Of a stretch of 64,000 nt of DNA, positions 52,309-61,644 are shown piece by piece (position 1 is the stretch's first letter; the number at the start of each line of letters is the position of its first letter). This stretch comes from Bradyrhizobium forestalis (GTDB lineage: Bacteria > Pseudomonadota > Alphaproteobacteria > Rhizobiales > Xanthobacteraceae): NCBI RefSeq assembly GCF_002795245.1, contig NZ_PGVG01000038.1:1-64000 (forward strand), read 5' to 3'. A program made the translations under genes and the position numbers. Under the pieces are notes generated by a model. The model was not told where the DNA came from, made no database searches, and was given only the letters and a program-made list of their open reading frames with translations.

Positions 52309-53004
52309 TCAGCTCAACACGAGGTCGAGCACCGCGGTATAATGGCATGCCGCGCCGGCCAAGACAAAGCCGTGCCAGATCGCATTCTGGAAGCGCAGCC
52401 GCCGCCAGGCGTGGAAGATCACGCCAAAGCTGTAGAGCAGGCCGCCGGCAAGGATGAAGCCCAGCACCAGCGCAGGCAAGGCCCTGACCACGGGACCGTA
52501 CAGCATCATGCCGCTCCAGCCCATCGCGAGGTAGATGCCGACCGAGACGCGGTCGAACCGGCCGGGACAGAGCAGCTTCAGCACGATGCCTGATATCGCC
52601 ACGCACCAGACGCCGGCGAGCAGCACCAGCGCGAACACGCTGTCCTTGAGCTCCAGGATGAACGGCGTGTAGGTCGCGGCGATCAGCAGATAGATCGCGG
52701 AATGGTCGAACCGCCGCAGCAGCCATTTCGCCGGCGACACCGGCCAGAGATTATAGGTCGCCGACAGCACCAGCATCGAGAGCAGGCCAGCGACATAGAT
52801 CGAGACGCCGACGATGTCGGTGGCGTCGGCATAAACCGCCGCCAGCACCACCAGCACGGTCGCGGCGATGATGCCGGAGAGCACGCCGATCGCATGGATG
52901 ATGCCGTCAGCGATCAACTCGGCGCGGTCGTAGTTCCAGCCGATCGCGTCGACTGCGGCGTGGACGGAATTGGACGCGAACTGTTTCATTTGGAAGACGG
53001 TCAT
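52309..53004 (-). CDS. trhA: PAQR-family membrane homeostasis protein TrhA (hemolysin III-like)
   Basis: 231 aa from ATG 53004 (or 52989, MKQF). Seven transmembrane helices of the PAQR fold: IADGIIHAIGVLSGIIAATV, YADATDIVGVSIYVAGLLSM, SAIYLLIAATYTPFILELKD, SVFALVLLAGVWCVAISGIV, RFDRVSVGIYLAMGWSGMML, ALPALVLGFILAGGLLYSFG and a final helix with IWHGFVLAGAACHYTAVL. The conserved Asp/His set (ADGIIHAIG, FDHSAIYLL, WHGFVLAGAACHY) fits a metal-dependent amidase-like site. Open codons upstream to 54606 are antisense shadow of ycjX. Confidence 0.9.
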   Translation of the reverse strand: MTVFQMKQFASNSVHAAVDAIGWNYDRAELIADGIIHAIGVLSGIIAATVLVVLAAVYADATDIVGVSIYVAGLLSMLVLSATYNLWPVSPAKWLLRRFDHSAIYLLIAATYTPFILELKDSVFALVLLAGVWCVAISGIVLKLLCPGRFDRVSVGIYLAMGWSGMMLYGPVVRALPALVLGFILAGGLLYSFGVIFHAWRRLRFQNAIWHGFVLAGAACHYTAVLDLVLS

Positions 53005-53187
53005 GGCAATCCGCAAAGCGTGGCAATGCCCTCTTGTATGGTCTCTCGGGATCGGCGCATCGTTCAAACGGCTGATTTGCCAACAAAGGCGGTGGAAGTA
53101 TGAAAGCTTGAATTTCCTCAGGCAATTGCCACTTTTGTGACTAGTCCATTTTGCGTATCCCCTCGCCCGAGATCCCCTCACGTTCAT

Positions 53188-54657
53188 ATGGCATTCAGTT
53201 TCCAGGATATGGTCGAGGAGGCGCGGCTGTCGGCGCGGGCGCTGATCGACTATGGCGAGCATTTCTTCAACCCGACGGTGCGGCTTGGTGTCACCGGTCT
53301 GTCGCGCGCCGGTAAGACCGTATTCATCACCGCACTGATCCACGGGCTGACGCGCGGCGGCCGGTTTCCCGTGTTCGAGGCCTATGCCTCGGGCCGGATC
53401 GCGCGGGCGCATCTGGCGCCGCAGCCGGACGACGCCGTCCCGCGCTTTGCCTATGAAAGCCATCTGCGCGCGCTGGTCGAGGAGCGGCGCTGGCCGAACT
53501 CCACCGTCGACATCAGCGAGCTCAGGCTCGTCATCGACTACCAGCGCCCGAACGGCGCCGACCGCACGCTGACGCTCGACATCGTCGACTATCCCGGCGA
53601 ATGGCTGCTGGACCTGCCGCTGCTGCAGAAGAGCTACGAGCAATGGTCCGCGGAAAGCCTGGCGCTGTCGCGCGAGGCGCCGCGCGCGCATCTCGCGACC
53701 GAGTGGCACACCCATCTCGCAACGCTCAAGCCGGAAGCGCGCGAGGACGAGCAGGCGACGCTGAAGGCCGCAAAGCTCTTCACCGATTATCTTCGCGCCT
53801 GCCGCGACGAGCGGTTTGCGATGAGCCTGTTGCCGCCCGGCCGCTTCCTGATGCCCGGAAATCTCGCCGATACGCCGGCGCTGACCTTTGCGCCGCTCGA
53901 CGTGCCCGCCGGCGGGCAGGCACCTGAGGGATCGCTGTGGGCGATGATGGTGCGGCGCTTCGAGGCCTACAAGGACGTCGTGGTGCGGCCGTTCTTCCGC
54001 GATCATTTTGCGCGGCTCGATCGTCAGATCGTGCTGGCCGATGCGCTCGCCGCGTTCAACTCCGGCCCCGAGGCGCTGCACGATCTCGAAGCCGCACTCG
54101 CCGGCATTCTCGACTGCTTCAACATCGGCCGCAGCACATTGCTCTCCAGCCTGTTCCGGCCGCGCATCGACCGCATCCTGTTCGCGGCGACCAAGGCGGA
54201 CCATCTGCATCATTTCAGCCACGACCGTCTCGAGGCCGTGCTGCGCCGTGCCGTCTCGGGCGCCGTTGTGCGCGCGGAAGATACCGGCGCGGCGATCGAC
54301 GTCGTGGCGCTGGCCGCCGTGCGCGCCACGCGCGAAGCGCAGGTGGCGCATGGCCGCGACAAACTGCCGTCGATCCTGGGAACGCCGGTCGCGGGCGAAA
54401 GCGCCGGTGGCGAGTTCTTCGACGGCAACACGGAGGTTGCGACCTTTCCCGGCGATCTGCCCGTCGATCCCGAGCCGCTGTTCAACGGCGCGGATGCGTT
54501 CCGTGGGCTCGCGAGGGAGGCCGCCGAGAAGAGCGATTTCCGCTTCCTGCGCTTCCGGCCGCCAAAGCTCGCGCGCGAGGGTAACGACGAGCCCGTGCTG
54601 CCACACATCCGCCTCGACCGTGCCTTGCAGTTCCTGATCGGAGACAGGCTGTCATGA
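53188..54657 (+). CDS. ycjX: YcjX-family GTPase-like protein
   Basis: 489 aa from ATG 53188. P-loop GLSRAGKTVFITALIHGL near residues 36-53 and the family-specific LDIVDYPGEWLLDLPLLQKS (switch-like DxxG at VDYPGEW) are present, plus AATKADHLHHFSHDR as the NKxD-like motif (TKAD). YcjX is a DUF463 stress-related P-loop protein in the psp region of enterics. Its partner ycjF follows with a 4-bp ATGA overlap, so the two are coupled. Confidence 0.92.
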   Translation: MAFSFQDMVEEARLSARALIDYGEHFFNPTVRLGVTGLSRAGKTVFITALIHGLTRGGRFPVFEAYASGRIARAHLAPQPDDAVPRFAYESHLRALVEERRWPNSTVDISELRLVIDYQRPNGADRTLTLDIVDYPGEWLLDLPLLQKSYEQWSAESLALSREAPRAHLATEWHTHLATLKPEAREDEQATLKAAKLFTDYLRACRDERFAMSLLPPGRFLMPGNLADTPALTFAPLDVPAGGQAPEGSLWAMMVRRFEAYKDVVVRPFFRDHFARLDRQIVLADALAAFNSGPEALHDLEAALAGILDCFNIGRSTLLSSLFRPRIDRILFAATKADHLHHFSHDRLEAVLRRAVSGAVVRAEDTGAAIDVVALAAVRATREAQVAHGRDKLPSILGTPVAGESAGGEFFDGNTEVATFPGDLPVDPEPLFNGADAFRGLAREAAEKSDFRFLRFRPPKLAREGNDEPVLPHIRLDRALQFLIGDRLS

Positions 54658-55682
54658 ACGACCGATCCCAGCAGCGGCGGCCGGCGACGTTCCGGCTCGA
54701 CGATCCCGGCGTCGTCGTCACGGAGGCCGACGAAACGGGACGGCTCAGTCGCGGCACGATCCAGATCACGCCGGAGCCGGATCCAATGGCGCTGCCGGTG
54801 CCGATCGAGGCCGCGCGTCCGGTACGGCGCGGCTTCCCGTGGGGCACGCTGTTCTGGTCCGGCCTCGCCGGGCTGACGCTGCTCGGCACCGGGCTCAGCG
54901 TCGTCCATCTGATCGAAGACCTGTTTGCGCGCAGCGAAACGCTCGGCTTCGTCGGCGTTGCCTTCGCCTTCGTCACCGCGCTGGCGCTTGCCGTGGTGAT
55001 CGGACGCGAGGCATTCGGCCTGGCGCGCCTCACCACGATCGAGAAGCTGCATCAGCGCGCGGCCGCGGTGCTTGCCAATGACGATCGCAAGGAGAGTCGC
55101 GTCATCGTGCAGGACCTCCTCAAGATCGCGCATCAGAACCCGCAGCTGGCACGCGCCCGCGCCACGCTGGAGAGCCATGCCGGCGAGATCATCGACGGCG
55201 CCGACATGATCCGGCTCGCCGAGCGCGAGTTGATGTCGCCGCTGGACGCGGAAGCGCGGCGGCTGGTGTCATCAGCGGCGCAAAAGGTCTCGATCGTCAC
55301 CGCGGTCTCGCCCCGCGCGGCGATCGACGTGCTGTTCGTGTTCGTCGCCGCGCTGCGCCTGATCCGCCAGCTCGCCTATCTCTATGGCGGCCGTCCCGGC
55401 GCACTCGGCATGATCCGCCTGCTCCGCCACGTCATCGCCCATCTCGCCATCACCGGCGGCATGGCCGCGAGCGACAGCCTGGTGCAGCAGATGCTCGGCC
55501 ATGGCATCGCGGCAAAACTGTCGCAGCGGTTGGGCGAAGGCGTGCTCAACGGGCTGCTGACGGCGCGGTTGGGATTGGCCGCGATCGACGTGACAAGGCC
55601 GCTGCCGTTCGCGGCGCTGCCGCCGCCGAAGCTGTCAGACCTCGCGACGGATCTGCTGCGGAAGAAGGACGACGAGGAATAG
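54654..55682 (+). CDS. ycjF: YcjF-family membrane protein (DUF697/TIGR01620)
   Basis: 342 aa. N-terminal ~65 residues are polar; two transmembrane helices follow (GTLFWSGLAGLTLLGTGLSV; TLGFVGVAFAFVTALALAVV), and the C-terminal part has the DUF697 pattern AAIDVLFVFVAALRLIRQLA and YGGRPGALGMIRLLRHVIAH. It is encoded directly after ycjX with overlap. The pair is conserved in many proteobacteria and linked to envelope stress; exact role unknown. Confidence 0.9.
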   Translation: MNDRSQQRRPATFRLDDPGVVVTEADETGRLSRGTIQITPEPDPMALPVPIEAARPVRRGFPWGTLFWSGLAGLTLLGTGLSVVHLIEDLFARSETLGFVGVAFAFVTALALAVVIGREAFGLARLTTIEKLHQRAAAVLANDDRKESRVIVQDLLKIAHQNPQLARARATLESHAGEIIDGADMIRLAERELMSPLDAEARRLVSSAAQKVSIVTAVSPRAAIDVLFVFVAALRLIRQLAYLYGGRPGALGMIRLLRHVIAHLAITGGMAASDSLVQQMLGHGIAAKLSQRLGEGVLNGLLTARLGLAAIDVTRPLPFAALPPPKLSDLATDLLRKKDDEE

Positions 55683-55747
55683 TGCACTCCTTTCGCCTCT
55701 CCCCGCGTGCGGCAGGGCTATCGCATTTGAGAGCTTTTCCCTGCGGC

Positions 55748-55880
55748 CATCCTTCGAGACGCCCGCTTTAGGCGGGCTCCTCAGGATGAGGACGGAGTGC
55801 GCGGCAACAGTTTCAACGGGTACTGACGCCGATTAGCCTCATCCTGAGGAGGCGCGTAAGCGCCGTCTCGAAGGACGAGG
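55748..55880. repeat. R3-type repeat pair, overlapping the end of the glycosyltransferase gene
   Basis: CATCCTTCGAGACGCCCGCT ... CTCCTCAGGATGAGG (55748-55791), then CCTCATCCTGAGGAGGCGCG ... CGTCTCGAAGGACGAGG (55836-55880). The second unit lies inside the last codons of the downstream gene. Confidence 0.85.
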
Positions 55881-57508
55881 CGTGCGCGCAGGCTGCCGCC
55901 ACGAGTCATATACGATAGCCCTGCCGCGTGCGGGGAGAGGGAGAAGAGGGCCAGCACTTTCCATTGGAACAGCGGCGAATCCTTCGGCGGCGAGAGCTCC
56001 GGGGTCCAGTCGGAGAGCTTTTCAATCACATAGGTATCCGTCAGGACGCCGCGCCAGCGGCGTTCGACTTGGCCGAGCTGCTCGCGTTTCACGGGGATTG
56101 AAGCCCACAGCGACGAACGGTCGTCCGGCTCGCGCCCGACATAGATCCCTGCGTGGCCGCTGATCCGGTCCATGCCGGGATCGCGGAAATCCTGGAAACG
56201 GCCGCGCTCGTTGATCTCGATGACGGGCACGCGGCCCCGGAACAGCCAGCGCATCATGGCATAGGTGCGGTAGTCCGTGGTCGCGATCCAGGTCGCGCCT
56301 GTGACGTCGAGGGCGGCTTGCGCGCGCGCGGCGACCTGCTCGTAGCCGGCTTCGGCGCCGATCGGATCGATCTTGCCGAGCAGATTCCAGGGCGCGGCGA
56401 CGTAGTAGAGGAACACGATGACGACGAAGGCGATGCCCGAGCCGATCGCCGTGTCGGCCCAGAACAGCGATGACCTGAGCATTCGGGCCGACCATCCCTC
56501 TTTCGTCATCGTGGCGAGGTTCACCGCGGCGGCCGCAAAGCCCACCGGCCACATGAACATCGGCCAGGTGTCGCCGACCCGCAGCGTCATCGACTTGAAG
56601 AGGAAGTAGAGGAACGGCACCAGCACCGCGGTCGACAAAAGGATCGCGACCGGCTCGCGCGTGCGATAACCGCGCCACGCCGTCAAGACCAGGCCCGTCA
56701 GCACCACCGGCAGCATGACGAAGCCGACCAGGCCGAATTGCAGGCCGATGTAATCGCCGATCGTGCGCAGCGAGATGCCGTAATTGGTGGTGGCGCGCAC
56801 GCCCTGGAAACGGAACGAGGCCCAGTCGTGCTGCGCGTTCCAGATCAGCACCGGTGAGAACACTGCCATCGCGACCAGCACGGCAAGATAGGGGTAAGGA
56901 CTGCGCAGCCAACGCCAGCGCCAATCCGGCACCAGCAAAAAGGCGGCGACCGCGGGCGCGAACATGATCGCAGTGAATTTCGACAGCATCGAGAGGCCTG
57001 CGAACAGGCCGGCCGCGAGCCACCACCGGCCGTCCCCGCCCTGTGCGAGCCGCACCAGCGACCACACCATCGCCATCGCACACGGAATCATCGCGACATC
57101 GGGCGCGACCTTGGCCATCAGCAGACCGTAATAGAGCGCGGCCTCCGGCATCAGCACCGCGAGCACAATCGCACGTGCATCATGCGTGAGGCGACGGACG
57201 ATGTCGGCGAGCAGCAGCTGCGTCACCAGCATCGCGACGATGCCGCCGAAGCGAACGCCGAGATTGGTGTCGCCGAGAATCGCGGTTCCGAAGCGGATCA
57301 GCCAGGCGATGCCGGGAGGATGATCGAGGAAGCTGAGCGCGGCCTCCTTCGACCAGGTCCAATAATAGGCTTCGTCCGTGCGCAGCTCGATCGCAGAGGC
57401 ATAGACGATGCGCAGCAGCGTCATCGCGGCGATGATCGCCGCGGCAACAAGGATGAGACGGCGTTCGGCGCCGTCTGGCTTCGCAGAGATGTCGGGAGCG
57501 ATCGTCAC
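55781..57508 (-). CDS. GT39-family (ArnT/PMT-like) membrane glycosyltransferase
   Basis: 575 aa from GTG 57508; upstream frame to 57772 is repeat. The first luminal loop carries the catalytic-type acidic motif ELRTDEAYYWTWSKEA with DHPPGIAWL, as in ArnT and PMT enzymes, and around ten transmembrane helices follow (ALYYGLLMAKVAPDVAMIPC; FTAIMFAPAVAAFLLVPDWR). It would move a sugar from a polyprenyl phosphate onto lipid or protein in the periplasm. The last ~33 codons (RLVLRDGAYAPPQDEA and on) are encoded by an R3 repeat, so the natural end was probably earlier. Acceptor unknown. Confidence 0.85.
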   Translation of the reverse strand: MTIAPDISAKPDGAERRLILVAAAIIAAMTLLRIVYASAIELRTDEAYYWTWSKEAALSFLDHPPGIAWLIRFGTAILGDTNLGVRFGGIVAMLVTQLLLADIVRRLTHDARAIVLAVLMPEAALYYGLLMAKVAPDVAMIPCAMAMVWSLVRLAQGGDGRWWLAAGLFAGLSMLSKFTAIMFAPAVAAFLLVPDWRWRWLRSPYPYLAVLVAMAVFSPVLIWNAQHDWASFRFQGVRATTNYGISLRTIGDYIGLQFGLVGFVMLPVVLTGLVLTAWRGYRTREPVAILLSTAVLVPFLYFLFKSMTLRVGDTWPMFMWPVGFAAAAVNLATMTKEGWSARMLRSSLFWADTAIGSGIAFVVIVFLYYVAAPWNLLGKIDPIGAEAGYEQVAARAQAALDVTGATWIATTDYRTYAMMRWLFRGRVPVIEINERGRFQDFRDPGMDRISGHAGIYVGREPDDRSSLWASIPVKREQLGQVERRWRGVLTDTYVIEKLSDWTPELSPPKDSPLFQWKVLALFSLSPHAAGLSYMTRGGSLRARLVLRDGAYAPPQDEANRRQYPLKLLPRTPSSS

Positions 57509-57567
57509 GGCCGCGCTTTTCCCCGACTTGGGAGGGGGAGTCAATGTAGGCCAAGCTCCCTCCCCGG

Positions 57568-57722
57568 GTCGTCCCGGGCAAGCGTAAGCGCAGACCCGGG
57601 ACCATAACCACAGGAAGGAGTTTGGCGATGACTCGCGGTTACCATCCGGCCCCAAACCGCTCCCTGTGGTTATGGGTTCCGGATCGGCGCGCGCCTGAGG
57701 GCGCGCTTGTCCGGGACGACGG
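57568..57722. repeat. R5-type inverted repeat, copy 2 (variant)
   Basis: GTCGTCCCGGGCAAGCGTAA with GACCCGGGACCATAACCACA at left; CTGTGGTTATGGGTTCCGGA with TTGTCCGGGACGAC at right. Fills the gap before the cyclase gene and lies at the start of the GT39 frame. Confidence 0.75.
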
Positions 57723-57827
57723 CGGAGTGTGTGGCTCCTTCCCAGGCATGTGATGCCGCCGGCTGTCCACATCAGGAATTAAACGCTACGCTGGCTGTTC
57801 TCCTTGATGAACTGATACAACCGAATC

Positions 57828-59561
57828 ATGGCCACCGCTCCCGTACATATGCCCGAACTCGTGCGCGCAACCAGCGTGCGGCAGGTGCGGCTCATCTGCG
57901 GAATAATCCTGTTCTCTTATGTGGTCAGCCATTTCCTCAACCACGCGCTCGGCAACATCTCGGTCGATGCGATGGACGTCGGCGTCTACTACCATACCCT
58001 GTTCTGGCAGTTCCTCCCTGTCGCGATCGTGTTCTACACGGCGGCGCTGACCCATATGGGGCTCGGCATTTACGCGCTGTATCAGCGCCGGCAGTTCCGC
58101 TGGCGGACGATCGAGCCGCTGCAGCTCGTGCTGGGACTGAGCATTCCGGCTCTCGTGATGGCGCATGTGATCGGCGTGCGGCTCGGCCAGACGCTGTACG
58201 GACACCAGAAGCTCTATCCGCAGGAGCTCTATCTGTTCTTCGTCGCCGCGCCGGGCCGGCTCTGGCAGATGACGATCCTGCTCCTGATCGCCTGGGTGCA
58301 TGGCTGCATCGGCATCTATTTCTGGCTTCGCCTGAAGCCGTTCTTCACGCGCGCGGCGCCCTATCTGCTCGCGGCCGCCGTGCTGGTCCCGACGCTGTCG
58401 CTGCTCGGCATCTATCAGGGGGGCCGCGGCGTCGCCGTCGACAGTGATGATGGAGAATGGCGGACGCACAATCTCACCCGCCGCCAGGTCGGCACCGTCG
58501 CGGAAGGCAATACGCTCGACCGCATCGCCGGCGGCCTCACCGCCGGATATTTCGGTTTGCTGGGACTGGCACTGGCCGCGCGCGGCGTGCGCGCCTGGCG
58601 TGAGCGACGCGGCGGCATGATCGCGCTGTCCTACGGCAACGGCAAGACGGTGCGCGTGCCAAAGGGCCTTTCCGTGCTGGAGGCGAGCCTGCGCAACAAC
58701 GTGCCGCATGCCAGCGTCTGCGGCGGCCGCGCGCGCTGCTCGACCTGCCGCATCCGCGTCATCGGCGATCATGGCGCCCTGCCCCAGCCATCGCAGCGCG
58801 AGGCCTTCGTGCTGGCCCGTGTCGGCACCGCCGATCCGTCGATCCGGCTTGCGTGCCAGCTGCGTCCGGACTCCGACCTCTCCTTCTTCCAGCTCTTCAC
58901 GCCCCACACGCATGCGGCGGACGGACAGGCCTCGACGCCGGCGCGCATCGGCCAGGAACGCTATCTCGTCAGCCTGTTCGTGGACATGCGCGGCTCGACG
59001 CAGCTTGCCGAGAAGCGGCTGCCGTTCGACACGGTCTTCATCGTCAACCGCTTCCTCGGCGCGGTCTCCCAGGCCGTGATCGAGAATGGCGGCCAGCCGA
59101 ACCAGTTCGTCGGCGACGGCATGCTGGCGCTGTTCGGGCTGTCGGCCGACCCGCAAACCGCGTGCCGGCAGGCGCTGAAGGCTGCCGCCGGAATCGCCAC
59201 GCATATCGACGAGCTCAACGAGCTCCTGAGCCACGATCTGCGCCAGCCGATCCGCTTCGGCATCGGCATTCACGGTGGCGAGGTCATCATTGGCGACATC
59301 GGCTACCGCGATCACATCGTCTTCACCGCGCTCGGCGACGCCGTCAACGTTGCCGCCCGCCTGCAGGACATGACCAAGACGCTGGCCTGCGAGGCCATCG
59401 TCTCGGAAGAGGTCCGCCGCACCGCGGATCTTGCCGAGGACGCCCTGCCGCAGCAGGAGGTCGCGATCCGCGGCCGCGACGAGCCGATGGCCGTGCGGGT
59501 GGTGGCGGATGCAAGGGAGCTGACGGCGCTGGTCGATCGCAGCGTGCGCGTCGCGGCGTAA
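57828..59561 (+). CDS. Membrane adenylate cyclase with haem-type anchor and [2Fe-2S] ferredoxin domain
   Basis: 577 aa. Six hydrophobic segments (residues about 20-265) with several His (SYVVSHFLNHALG, YTAALTHMGLGIY, VMAHVIGVRLG, AWVHGCIGIY) resemble a di-haem cytochrome b anchor. Residues ~268-360 are a plant-type ferredoxin with C-x5-C-x2-C (CGGRARCSTC) and a distant fourth Cys (LACQLRPDS). Residues ~383-560 form a class III cyclase with metal motifs SLFVDMRGST and VGDGMLALFG. This architecture matches redox- or quinone-sensing CyaC-type cyclases known from rhizobia; I infer that electrons through haem and FeS tune cAMP production. Confidence 0.9.
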   Translation: MATAPVHMPELVRATSVRQVRLICGIILFSYVVSHFLNHALGNISVDAMDVGVYYHTLFWQFLPVAIVFYTAALTHMGLGIYALYQRRQFRWRTIEPLQLVLGLSIPALVMAHVIGVRLGQTLYGHQKLYPQELYLFFVAAPGRLWQMTILLLIAWVHGCIGIYFWLRLKPFFTRAAPYLLAAAVLVPTLSLLGIYQGGRGVAVDSDDGEWRTHNLTRRQVGTVAEGNTLDRIAGGLTAGYFGLLGLALAARGVRAWRERRGGMIALSYGNGKTVRVPKGLSVLEASLRNNVPHASVCGGRARCSTCRIRVIGDHGALPQPSQREAFVLARVGTADPSIRLACQLRPDSDLSFFQLFTPHTHAADGQASTPARIGQERYLVSLFVDMRGSTQLAEKRLPFDTVFIVNRFLGAVSQAVIENGGQPNQFVGDGMLALFGLSADPQTACRQALKAAAGIATHIDELNELLSHDLRQPIRFGIGIHGGEVIIGDIGYRDHIVFTALGDAVNVAARLQDMTKTLACEAIVSEEVRRTADLAEDALPQQEVAIRGRDEPMAVRVVADARELTALVDRSVRVAA

Positions 59562-59576
59562 CTCACGAAGTCGGCG

Positions 59577-59734
59577 CGCTCCCTCTCCCGCTTGCGGGAG
59601 AGGGTTGGGGAGAGGGTGCTTCCGCAACGGGACAGTCCCCTAGAGGAAAGAGCCCTCACCCGCGCCGGAGCCTGTCATCGGGCGCGCCTTCGGCGCGACC
59701 CGGTGGGCGCGACCTCTCCCGCAAGCGGGAGAGG
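59577..59734. repeat. R1-type palindromic repeat, copy 5
   Basis: GCTCCCTCTCCCGCTTGCGG at left, GACCTCTCCCGCAAGCGGGA at right; CAACGGGACAGTCCCC and CCCTCACCCG inside, with an insert CGGAGCCTGTCATCGGGCGC as in copy 4. Together with 59735-59915 it makes up the gap before sorA. Confidence 0.85.
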
Positions 59735-59915
59735 TGCACCGTCGCCGCCGCAACAACTCGGCTCCCTCTCGACGCTGCGTAACACCGGCCTGCTGCAACG
59801 CAGCGACATGGGCTTGCTGCGAAAGCACGAATTGACATCATCCAAATCGTTGCGACAGATGAGCGCGGGATTGCGGCGATGACCGCGATCCAACGAAAAG
59901 CTCCGGGAGGAGACC

Positions 59916-61115
59916 ATGTTCGATCGACGCGACCTGCTCAAGGGAGCGGGCCTTGCCGCACTTGCGGCCACACTGAATTCCACCAAAGCGCTGGCACTCG
60001 ACACCGTCACCCTGCCCTTCGCCAATGGCGAACGGCCGCTGGTGAAATATCCGCAGAAGCGGCCGATGATCGGCCTGACCAGCCGGCCGCCGCAGCTCGA
60101 GACGCCGTTTGCCGTGTTCAACGACGGCCCGATCACGCCGAATAACGCGTTCTTCGTGCGCTATCATCTCTCCGACCTGCCCTACAATCTCGACCCCGAC
60201 AAGTTCACGCTCGAGGTCAAGGGCAAGGTCGACAAGCCGCTGAAACTGTCGCTGAAGGACATCAGGAAGATGAAGGCGACGGAGATCGTCGCCGTCAACC
60301 AATGCTCCGGCAACAGCCGCGGCTTCTTCGAGCCGCGCGTTGCGGGCGGCCAGCTCGCCAATGGCGCGATGGGCTGTGCGCGCTGGCGCGGCGTGCCGCT
60401 GAAGGCGGTGCTGGAGATGGCGGGCGTCCAGGCCGGCGCCAAGCAGGTGACGTTCAACGGCATGGACGGGCCGGTCAACGACAAGACGCCTGATTTCATC
60501 AAGGCGCTCGATCTCGATCACGCCACCGACGGCGAGGTGATGCTGGCCTATGGCATGAATGGCGAGGACCTGCCGTTCCTCAACGGCTTCCCGCTACGCC
60601 TGATCGTGCCGGGCTATTACGGCACCTATTGGGTCAAGCACCTCAACGAGATCACCGTCATCGACAACGTCTATGACGGCTTCTGGATGAAGTCGGCCTA
60701 TCGCATTCCTGACACACCCAACAACGCGATCGAGCCGGGCACCGCGCCGAAGGCGACGATCCCGATCAACCGCTTCACCATCCGCTCCTTCATTACCAGC
60801 GTCCCCGATGGCGCCAAGCTGAAGGCGGGAGCTATGACCCTGCGCGGCATCGCCTTCGACGGCGGCAAGGGCATCAAGAACGTCGAGGTCTCCGCTGACG
60901 GCGGCAAGACTTGGGTGAGCGCAAAGCTCGGCAAGGACCTTGGCAAATACGCCTTCCGCGAATGGAAGCTGCCGGTGAAGCTCATGACCGGCAGCCATGA
61001 GCTCAAGGTCCGCGCCACCGGCAACGGCGGCGAGACCCAGCCCGACACGCCGCGCTGGAACCCGGCGGGTTACTTGCGCAACGTCGTCGAAACCGTCCGC
61101 GTCAGCGTGGCCTGA
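59916..61115 (+). CDS. sorA: Sulfite dehydrogenase molybdopterin subunit SorA
   Basis: 399 aa. A twin-arginine signal (MFDRRDLLKGAGLAALAATL) targets it to the periplasm. The molybdopterin-oxidase domain carries NQCSGNSRGFF near residue 130, with the Cys that binds molybdenum, and RLIVPGYYGTYWVKHLNEIT. The C-terminal Ig-like dimer domain is recognisable in IKNVEVSADGGKTWVSAKLG. It oxidises sulfite to sulfate and passes electrons to a cytochrome c. The next gene, 12 bp on, encodes a small c-type cytochrome (SorB). Confidence 0.92.
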   Translation: MFDRRDLLKGAGLAALAATLNSTKALALDTVTLPFANGERPLVKYPQKRPMIGLTSRPPQLETPFAVFNDGPITPNNAFFVRYHLSDLPYNLDPDKFTLEVKGKVDKPLKLSLKDIRKMKATEIVAVNQCSGNSRGFFEPRVAGGQLANGAMGCARWRGVPLKAVLEMAGVQAGAKQVTFNGMDGPVNDKTPDFIKALDLDHATDGEVMLAYGMNGEDLPFLNGFPLRLIVPGYYGTYWVKHLNEITVIDNVYDGFWMKSAYRIPDTPNNAIEPGTAPKATIPINRFTIRSFITSVPDGAKLKAGAMTLRGIAFDGGKGIKNVEVSADGGKTWVSAKLGKDLGKYAFREWKLPVKLMTGSHELKVRATGNGGETQPDTPRWNPAGYLRNVVETVRVSVA

Positions 61116-61127
61116 AGGAGAATGATC

Positions 61128-61436
61128 ATGCAGCGCACCGTTCTCCCCGCCATCACGCTCGCCCTCGCCGCCGCAGCGGGCTCGGCGTTTGCCGCGCCGG
61201 TCAATTACAAGACCCCGGACGAGGTCGCCGCCTTCAAGCCCGGGCCCAATCTCGAGGTCGTGCAGGGCAATTGCAGCGCCTGTCACTCATCCGACTACGT
61301 CGCCACGCAGCCGCCGATGAAGGACAAGAAGGGCTTCTGGCAGGCCGAGGTGACCAAGATGATCAAGGTCTATGGCGCACCGATCGACGATGCCGATGTC
61401 AGCAAGATCGTCGATTATCTGGCTGCGACGTATTGA
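61128..61436 (+). CDS. sorB: SorB-type cytochrome c subunit of sulfite dehydrogenase
   Basis: 102 aa. The ATG at 61128 is chosen because GAAGGAG (61114-61120) stands 7 bases upstream; the earlier ATG at 61122 is too close. Signal peptide (residues 1-22, ending AFA), then a single haem-binding motif NCSACHSS (CxxCH) and the axial Met candidate near QPPMKDKKGFW. It accepts electrons from SorA in the periplasm. Confidence 0.9.
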   Translation: MQRTVLPAITLALAAAAGSAFAAPVNYKTPDEVAAFKPGPNLEVVQGNCSACHSSDYVATQPPMKDKKGFWQAEVTKMIKVYGAPIDDADVSKIVDYLAATY

Positions 61437-61644
61437 CAGACGACGGGACGCGCGCGGGCCATTTGACCGCGAAACGGGCAAAACCGGTAAAAACGCCGCG
61501 AAGTTGAGCGGAATTCGGCAGAATGCCGATGTGGTTTGAGCTACCAAGCCTGCCACATTCCGCGTATCCTGTAGGACCGAACCGGCCGGTTGGCGGGGAC
61601 TGGCGGTTCGAGATCTCGGAGGAAGACCCGCGGAGAAAGTCGTG

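Noticed and set aside
52309..54606. A very long minus-strand frame of 765 codons
   Set aside because: Only the last 231 codons (TrhA) are supported; the rest is antisense to ycjX and Arg/His-rich, as expected for a shadow in high-GC DNA.
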